From Psettodes erumei (lineage: Eukaryota; Chordata; Actinopteri; Pleuronectiformes; Psettodidae): DNA of 64,000 nucleotides. The translations under genes were made by a program, and so were the position numbers. Every line of letters begins with the position of its first letter. Position 1 is the stretch's first letter. The DNA lies in NCBI GenBank assembly GCA_016785225.1, contig JAFBJZ010000433.1, positions 124,001 through 188,000 on the forward strand, in the 5' to 3' direction. Positions 60,401-64,000 of the stretch are shown here, one piece after another. The notes beneath the pieces were generated by a model. It was not told the origin of the DNA. It searched no databases and saw only the letters and a program-made list of their open reading frames with translations.

Positions 60401-61245
60401 TTGCCCTCCGCTTTGACTGTACCTGTTGTATTAATAGACATGCCACTGCTGCTAAAAGTTGAGCTTTGGCATTGATCATGCTGAATTTCAATTTGTTCAA
60501 CTATCCCTTTGTTAGCAGGAGTCACTTCTGTTACTGGATCCTCTGTGGTTTCTGTCACCTCACTATTAGTGTAAGGAACACCTACTTCTGTTTTGTTTGT
60601 ATCATCAGTATGCATCTGATGCTGTCCTGACTCCTCTTCAAGAATACTCAGTTCTTCAATAGTTTCTGCATCATCAATAGTTGACTGTAGTAGACTTGCT
60701 ACCAATACCACTTGTTTATTTTCTTGACTTTCTCCATTGTCTTGTTTTTCTCCTTGGCTGTCAAATATTTGTTTTTGACCTTTCTCAACCTTAACCGACA
60801 ATGAAATGTGACATGGATTTCCAGCCATTGTCTCTGTGTCTTCTGGCTCTTCCTCTCCAATGTCCTTAGCATCTTTCTCTCTGGTTCTTGTTTTATCTTC
60901 ATCTACCATTTCTACTCCTCCCTCCCTGTTTTCCTCCAGTGTTTCACATCCTCCCTTTCCCTCCCTTATCACTCCATTTGGTAATGGGGCTACTTGTATA
61001 ACCCTCACTTCCTCCCTCTCACTGTGCTCTCTGCTTTCTGGCTTGGCTGGCCCCTCTCCTGCTACAGCCATCAGCACAACATCTTCCCCTACCTCCTCAG
61101 CTAGTTCAACCTCCTCATCTTCCTCTTCCCCCTCCTCTTCCTCTCTTCCTCCATGGGTATCCAGGTCAGAGCACATACCCAGCAAGCTGTGGATTATAGT
61201 GGCATTCGATACGTCTGGGTTTGGACAGGGGCCTGATTGAGCCAT
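41922..61245 (-). CDS. clic6: Chloride intracellular channel protein 6-like, long form with acidic N-terminus
   Basis: Six coding exons on the minus strand: 61,245-58,825; 53,351-53,242; 52,301-52,176; 49,684-49,578; 42,373-42,192; 42,083-41,922. All junctions are GT-AG and the total of 3,108 bp gives 1,035 residues. Residues 1-807 are one exon, dominated by Glu/Asp, with a basic Trp-containing stretch before the fold. Residues 808-1,035 are the CLIC module: a thioredoxin-like half with IGNCPFSQRL (glutaredoxin-type site with Ser in place of the second Cys) and an all-helical GST C-terminal half with FLDGPELTLADCNLLPKLHI. CLICs exist as soluble GST-fold proteins that can associate with membranes and cortical actin. 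The acidic extension matches CLIC6/parchorin, which is shorter in mammals. A clic5b-like assignment is the main alternative. Start chosen at the first ATG (CCATGG); the frame is open further upstream but only with GTG. Confidence 0.9.
42192..42373 (-). CDS. clic6: clic6 exon 5
   Basis: A 182-bp exon encoding ALEKALLKSLRRLDDFLRTP, LPEEIDTYAPGDLPES and the LTLADCNLLPKLHILK block. Acceptor TGTGCAG; donor gttcat, a weaker but valid GT site. Confidence 0.97.
42850..43850 (+). pseudogene. RTE-like apurinic endonuclease remnant
   Basis: Frames read VATLNVGTMTGKASELADMM, then ILCGQEIRWKG (catalytic Glu), and further on VIGADLNGHVGEGN (catalytic Asp/Asn strand). Several stops and frame changes follow. 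The domain order is endonuclease before reverse transcriptase, as in RTE LINEs. Confidence 0.7.
44030..44327 (+). pseudogene. RTE-like reverse transcriptase, N-terminal fragment
   Basis: Reads KNRKAVGPDDLPVEVWRCLG and LKSERMPEEWRSILVPI, followed by SYSNYRVIN. These are the first conserved blocks of a non-LTR reverse transcriptase. The frame stops where the L1-Tx1-like element begins. Confidence 0.8.
44470..45040 (+). pseudogene. L1-Tx1-like ORF1 (RNA-binding protein) remnant
   Basis: ATG opens MSSRTTKPDKKKQ, a basic N-terminus. Residues about 35-120 form a coiled coil (for example LETQVTSMAEDNAKLKAKL), followed by RRCNVRLIGVPESVEG, the start of the L1 RNA-recognition domain. The frame is lost in a run of ten C at 44,917-44,926 and continues in another frame to 45,040. 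It is shorter than usual, so the end of ORF1 seems lost. Confidence 0.78.
45051..48420 (+). pseudogene. L1-Tx1-like ORF2: endonuclease and reverse transcriptase
   Basis: The endonuclease part (45,051-45,750) shows SWNVKG, QETHLR (Glu), ASVYAPN, GGDFNFVQDADLDR and, after two homopolymer frame breaks near 45,610-45,700, ISDHAPTSLDIHF. The reverse transcriptase (45,722-47,623, 633 codons open) has SGKSPGPDGF, FRPISLLNVDYKILAK, SLDAEKAFDRVEW, RGTRQGCPLSPLLF and the catalytic SLYADDLLLY. A break in an A run near 47,600 follows. The C-terminal part (47,860-48,420) holds CNRCNQSPADLMHMFWSC, a C-x2-C-x8-H-x4-C knuckle. The remaining 633-codon frame suggests a fairly recent loss. Confidence 0.9.
48447..48486. 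repeat. Poly(T) tract
   Basis: Nearly pure T run in the LINE 3' untranslated region, followed by CT repeats and more T-rich sequence. Confidence 0.9.
48667..49236 (+). pseudogene. RTE-like ORF C-terminus
   Basis: Reads VQVDEFKYLAPTIQCNGHCS, KEVKKRVQAGW, then KVYKTVVRPAIMFCLETVAL and LRFSLGVTRVNRVRNEQIRR, with stops. These are the post-catalytic blocks of the same reverse transcriptase. Final codons fall into the 3' tail. Confidence 0.75.
49311..49530. repeat. Interspersed repeat with GGGCC hairpin end
   Basis: Begins TAGGGCC...GGCCCTA (7-bp arms, 49,311-49,335), followed by T-rich then unique sequence. 'GGGCC..AAGGCCCT' also occurs at 19,436-19,463, so two members of one family are possible. 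Class unknown. Confidence 0.4.
49578..49684 (-). CDS. clic6: clic6 exon 4
   Basis: A 107-bp exon encoding YPRLAPKHPEANTAGIDVF, AKFSAYIKNQRKDTNE. This is the linker and first helix of the C-terminal half. Acceptor AATACTAG, donor gtaaga. Confidence 0.97.
50030..51235 (-). pseudogene. 3' part of a LINE with restriction-like endonuclease (R2/NeSL/HERO-like)
   Basis: Minus-strand frames 51,188-50,613 and 50,731-50,282 overlap, joined by a frameshift near 50,630-50,660. The first has a zinc knuckle CQLCHKRGSLEHILSCC (C-x2-C-x7-H-x3/4-C). The second has PDMVLMSGASKQVVLLE, which fits the P-D-x(12-14)-E signature of the restriction-like endonuclease that lies C-terminal to the reverse transcriptase in R2-type LINEs. 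Sequence after it, to about 50,030, looks like the 3' untranslated tail. The reverse-transcriptase core is absent, consistent with 5' truncation. It lies in clic6 intron 3, in the same orientation as the gene. Confidence 0.68.
51430..52150. repeat. Interspersed repeat, same family as 25,521-25,935, interrupted by a MITE
   Basis: The left part (51,449-51,520) and right part (52,096-52,150) match the two ends of the other copy in the same order. The 206-bp piggyBac-type MITE lies inside it and is therefore younger. Confidence 0.45.
51523..51728. mobile_element. piggyBac-type MITE with TTAA target duplication
   Basis: Flanked by TTAA at 51,519-51,522 and 51,729-51,732. Terminal inverted repeats are CCCTCCTGTTGCC and, from the other end, CCCTTGTGTTCCTC. 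TTAA duplication and CCC.. ends are hallmarks of piggyBac. 206 bp, no coding capacity; inner palindrome GGGTCAACTTGACCC at 51,700-51,714. Confidence 0.8.
52176..52301 (-). CDS. clic6: clic6 exon 3
   Basis: A 126-bp exon encoding KPADLQDLAPGANPPFVTF, then NGEVKVDVNMIEEFLEEKLT and PPR. It holds the cis-Pro region of the thioredoxin half. Acceptor TTGTCAG, donor gtatag. The standard CLIC length of 126 bp supports it. Confidence 0.97.
53061..53236. mobile_element. Tc1-like MITE remnant at the clic6 exon 2 donor
   Basis: 'acagtactgtgcgaaagtc' at the left, and the reverse complement of the right end reads 'ggtgtgcgaaatacttt'. These inverted ends share GTGCGAAA. 'CAGT..TGTGCGAAAGT' ends are known from Tc1-like fish MITEs (from memory). 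The right end lies a few bases from the splice donor at 53,241. Confidence 0.45.
53242..53351 (-). CDS. clic6: clic6 exon 2, redox-like motif
   Basis: A 110-bp exon between a TGTATAG acceptor and an ACG|gtaaca donor. Encodes AGSDGESIGNCPFSQRL and then FMILWLKGVIFNVTTVDLKR, the most conserved block of CLICs. The length is the family's standard 110 bp. Confidence 0.97.
53775..53970 (-). pseudogene. Non-LTR reverse transcriptase scrap
   Basis: Reads FALINFSSAFNVFTQKVLL, then VHWLTDFLTSRPQRS, which resembles the 'DFSSAFNT...WI.DFLT.RPQ' stretch around the first catalytic block in CR1/L2/jockey-type LINEs. Aspartate is replaced by Asn in this copy. Only 65 codons, in clic6 intron 1. Confidence 0.55.
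53971..56008. other. clic6: clic6 intron 1, middle part, nothing recognised
   Basis: AT-rich with short CA runs; no alternative first exon for a short CLIC isoform was recognised. Confidence 0.45.
56009..56233. mobile_element. MITE, probably hAT-like, in clic6 intron 1
   Basis: Left end AAGCCCCATTTCCACCAAGC and right end, reverse-complemented, AAGCCCTGTTTCCACCAAAC form imperfect inverted repeats of about 25 bp. No coding capacity. No clear target duplication; the hAT class is a guess from the 'CAGGG..' terminus. Confidence 0.6.
56234..58824. other. clic6: clic6 intron 1, exon-1 side
   Basis: No element recognised. A 74-codon minus-strand frame at 57,755-57,979 starts with ATG but has no clear donor or family, so it is not called. 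Confidence 0.45.
58825..61245 (-). CDS. clic6: clic6 exon 1, acidic low-complexity extension
   Basis: An uninterrupted 807-codon exon begins MAQSGPCPNPDVSN in good Kozak context and ends ISLYVK|gtaatg, phase 0. From about residue 30 it is Glu/Asp-rich (REEEEGEEEDEEVELAEE), with Gln/Thr patches and no globular domain. From about residue 660 it turns basic and carries repeated Trp motifs (KDWRRELKPV, REDWIKELKSV, RKEWVKKE). Open frames on the opposite strand are mirror images of this codon use. Confidence 0.88.
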
Positions 61246-63236
61246 GGAAAAATTTGAGGAATAGATGGGGCACTTACTCAGGAAGCTTTCAAGATCAGTG
61301 TGCAGGTCCACAAGATGTCAAGTTGAGGAATCGGCCTAATATTCCGGAAAAGTTCCAGTTCCCAGATTAGGTCCAAAATGGAATCTCGGTGTATTTCTAT
61401 GAGCACCAAGGTTAAAAAAATGTCCAGAAAATATTCAAAAAGTATGTCTCACAGTATATTTTGAAGCAAGAGGCCAGGAGTAGAAAGAATGTTTTTCCAA
61501 GGTCATGAGAGGACTCAAATCCTGAAATAGCTCCCGTGTTGCTATGTGAAGGAGGATTTTTTGTGTAGTTCAGTTTTTCAGAAAAGGTCTGAGATGGTTT
61601 TAAAAGCTTTGAAGATCGTAAAAGGTCTGACTGATTCCCACGAAGTTCCAAATTTCCAAGCAGGGTAAAGTCTGGATTCTGAGCTTTCAACTCAAGATCA
61701 TAAAATGATGAGTATTATTGAGGCTTATAAAGTTTCGGTCTTCTACATACACTCTATTCCTTGCTTGTCGCTGTAGGTCTCTTGAGTCTGCAACTTAAGC
61801 TCAGTCAGACATCAATAAATACAATCTCTCTCTCCCTCCCTCTCTTTCTCTATCCAAAGGATTAAATGGAGGCTGATCCCCACATGACCAGGTGCTTAAA
61901 CCTCCCTGCCACCAGCACCACTTCAGATGGAGTTCCTTGAACACACACATACACATTTGCCATTACATAAAGTCTGCATACCTGTGTCTGACAGACACTC
62001 AATTATCCTTCAAAATTTTGCTCACTGCAGTGGCTTACTGATTTCTTTTGTTTTTGTTTCCACACATTTATATTCAAAGCAGTTGTGTACACATGTATGA
62101 TAAAATTACATTGTGTAACATTAAGTGGCACTGTGCTGTTGCTCACTCATGACTCAAGTCGACAATGATATACATAAGCAAACATAAGCAAAATTCACAT
62201 TCCGATTTCTTTTTCATCAAATGTGTTTCTTATCTTAATTTTACAACAGGAGACAGAAATGGGCATAATTGACTTCCATTTTTTCAGCTACTTTTATATG
62301 TAGCTTTTCAATAATATTTATTTATAATATATGAAAAATATTTAATTTTGAAGGCATACACTTCTGCTTCTAATTATAATTACTATTGATGCTCATCTTC
62401 CATAAATCAAGATTACAGTGGCAACTGCAATACTTTGCCAAGACCTGTAATAAAGAGAACATGCCACAAGAGGGTAGTATCTTGATTGTAAATAACTTCT
62501 TGCTGACCAGATGAGTAGAACAGCATCAACAGCAATATAACAATATAAAAAGAGTGTTGAAAGTGTTGAAGTTGTTGGTCCTAATTAGTTAGTTAGATAG
62601 TTATTTCCAGAGTTTGTTCATGAACAGTAAAATAATTCAAGTTACTAGGAGGATATCATCTTAATATGTCTTTCCTCACAATGTAATCAGCATTTCCGTG
62701 AAAGAGATGCCATATTTCATAGTTCCACGACACCTAAAATGATTAATTATTATTATTTTAGAGTGCAAATGGTACATCAAATGTTTTCCATGTGTATGTG
62801 AACAGTAATGTGTGTTTGTGGAGAAATGTGCCTACAACGTAACAGTAACAGTAATATATCGGTCTCTTCCAGAAATGGACTGGCATCTTTTATTTTATTT
62901 CATAAACCATGTCCAGGTCCAAATGTAGGACAGTGGAATGTTTTTTGAGAAATTCTCTGAAGTAGTGCAGTAAAATTTCTTGTTTGTGTGCCTTCATTTC
63001 ATAAACTAAAGCCGATTTAATGAAAGAACGAATGGATAAAAAAAGTACCATTTGAGAGTCTGTGTGTGTGTGTGTGTTTGGTTATTTCCCTCTTTACTTT
63101 ATGTCCAATGTGATGTAACTTACACAGCCCTTCTTTTAAAATACTCTGCTTTCATTTCAAAGACAGGCCGCATGTATTATAAATTCAGCAAGTATAATTT
63201 CATTAACCCTATTTCTCTTTCATGTTTCCTGGTCAG
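61246..63236. other. clic6: clic6 upstream region
   Basis: Contains the presumed 5' untranslated region and promoter on the minus strand. TTTATAAG (minus strand, 61,720-61,727) could serve as a TATA box, giving a leader of about 450 bp. A CT-rich run lies at 61,825-61,853. From 62,000 on, AT-rich with nothing recognised. Confidence 0.4.
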
Positions 63237-63294
63237 GCTTTGAATTTTGGAAAAACCTCTTTGTGTTGAATGCACTGGAAATTGGAAGTGCACG
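63237..63294 (+). CDS. Candidate orphan coding exon, gene unknown
   Basis: 58 bp between a strong acceptor (TTTCCTGGTCAG) and a perfect donor (gtaagt). One frame (2 + 18 codons + 2) is open and reads FEFWKNLFVLNALEIGSA, the other two have stops. The amino-acid make-up is protein-like but I do not recognise the family. No partner exon is visible in this window; it could belong to a plus-strand gene extending beyond 64,000, a non-coding RNA, or be chance. Confidence 0.35.
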
Positions 63295-64000
63295 GTAAGT
63301 GGTGTACTCTATTTTCATTCAGATTCAGGGAAATTTCTTTTACTTGTTATATTTGTCAAAATGCAAAAAATTTAAAAATGTAATTGCATTAAAAGTGACA
63401 AAAAAGGAACTATTCTCTGTTGTTGATAGGATTAAATATAGGATAGGATAAAAAAAATTTAAATAGGATTGACAGGATCATTGAAGGCTCACATATTATT
63501 TTACGGTCCCCGATGTCATGGGTTTGTAACCTGTTTTTCTGTAGTATTTCAGTTTCATATTTTAATTGTTTGGGGGTTTTAGATATTGAATATATGTTTA
63601 AAGGTTTTGTTTATAGTTATTTGTTCATTTAAATGGCATCCTTTTTTGCACTGCTGCCCTCCTATTTTAACACCTGGCTTTAAATAAAATTAAGTAAATA
63701 TGTTTTAATTAACCGAAAACATATCGTTTTATTTTGCTTCTCCTCTCCACAAGAACCGGGCCGTAATAATGATAATTTACAGCCGTCATGTCTACATTAG
63801 TTTCAGGGGTCGCTCGATTGAACATGAAAAAATGACTTGAATGGAAAAAAAAATACCGGAAGCACACATCAGCTGCTGCTTAATTTGACGTCATCTCCTT
63901 TATCCCCTGCGCCATGCTAACACAATTAGCGGATAAACTATTATTCACAGTGATATTGTAGAATATTGGGCAGTTTAAGTTCGAGACAGTACCTAATTTC
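63295..64000. promoter_or_regulatory. Possible promoter region with ETS and CRE motifs
   Basis: ACCGGAAGC at 63,855-63,863 is an ETS-type site and TGACGTCA at 63,886-63,893 is a perfect CRE. They sit within a locally CpG-richer stretch (63,755-63,915). This pair is frequent at housekeeping promoters. Direction and target gene are unknown; short ATG frames exist on both strands but end quickly. Confidence 0.35.

Noticed and set aside
58836..61240. Several plus-strand open frames opposite clic6 exon 1 (for example 60,836-61,240)
   Set aside because: Ser-rich mirror images of the Glu-rich coding strand; no independent start, splice or family signal.
61246..61311. 22-codon upstream extension of clic6 exon 1
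   Set aside because: It begins only with GTG; the first ATG with good Kozak context is at 61,245.
1..64000. tRNA, rRNA or CRISPR features
   Set aside because: No B-box-like GGTTCGAATCC, no rRNA-like block and no regularly spaced direct repeats were seen; tandem repeats here are microsatellites or transposon parts.

Overview
The window looks like nuclear DNA of a teleost fish. Its only convincing host genes are vertebrate genes with canonical introns, one of which encodes the teleost-type peptide VCFWKYCSQN. The rest is AT-rich non-coding DNA with many (CA)n/(TC)n microsatellites and a fish-like mix of transposable elements: a chromodomain Ty3/Gypsy element, L1-Tx1-like, RTE-like and R2/HERO-like LINE remnants, Tc1 debris and several MITE types. 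Family names rest on recognised motifs, not on database searches.

Left part (1 to about 31,980): no host gene could be supported. It holds microsatellites, small DNA-transposon and LINE relics, and one decayed Ty3/Gypsy element at about 9,646-14,020. That element keeps recognisable LTRs, a CCHC knuckle, protease, reverse transcriptase, RNase H, part of the integrase and a chromodomain, but carries frameshifts, nonsense codons and internal deletions.

Middle (about 31,990-37,420, + strand): a five-exon gene for the urotensin II-related peptide precursor, urp2. It has a TATA box, a signal-peptide exon, a spacer region, and a last exon encoding the cyclic peptide directly after a Lys-Arg cleavage site.

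Right part (41,677-61,245, - strand): a complete six-exon chloride intracellular channel gene, best matched to clic6. A single 2,421-bp first coding exon encodes a very long acidic N-terminal extension (807 residues). Five exons of 110, 126, 107, 182 and 162 bp then encode the 228-residue CLIC/GST-fold module. The splice phases close exactly to a 1,035-residue protein. urp2 and clic6 converge on about 4.3 kb of intergenic DNA.

The clic6 introns collect retroelements. Intron 4 holds an RTE-type LINE that is itself split by an L1-Tx1-type LINE. Intron 3 holds the tail of a LINE with a restriction-like endonuclease and a TTAA-flanked piggyBac-type MITE. Introns 1 and 2 hold further MITEs and a reverse-transcriptase scrap. 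At the far right (63,237-63,294) lies an orphan exon-like segment, and at about 63,840-63,910 there is a CRE plus ETS motif pair that could mark the promoter of a gene mostly outside the window.
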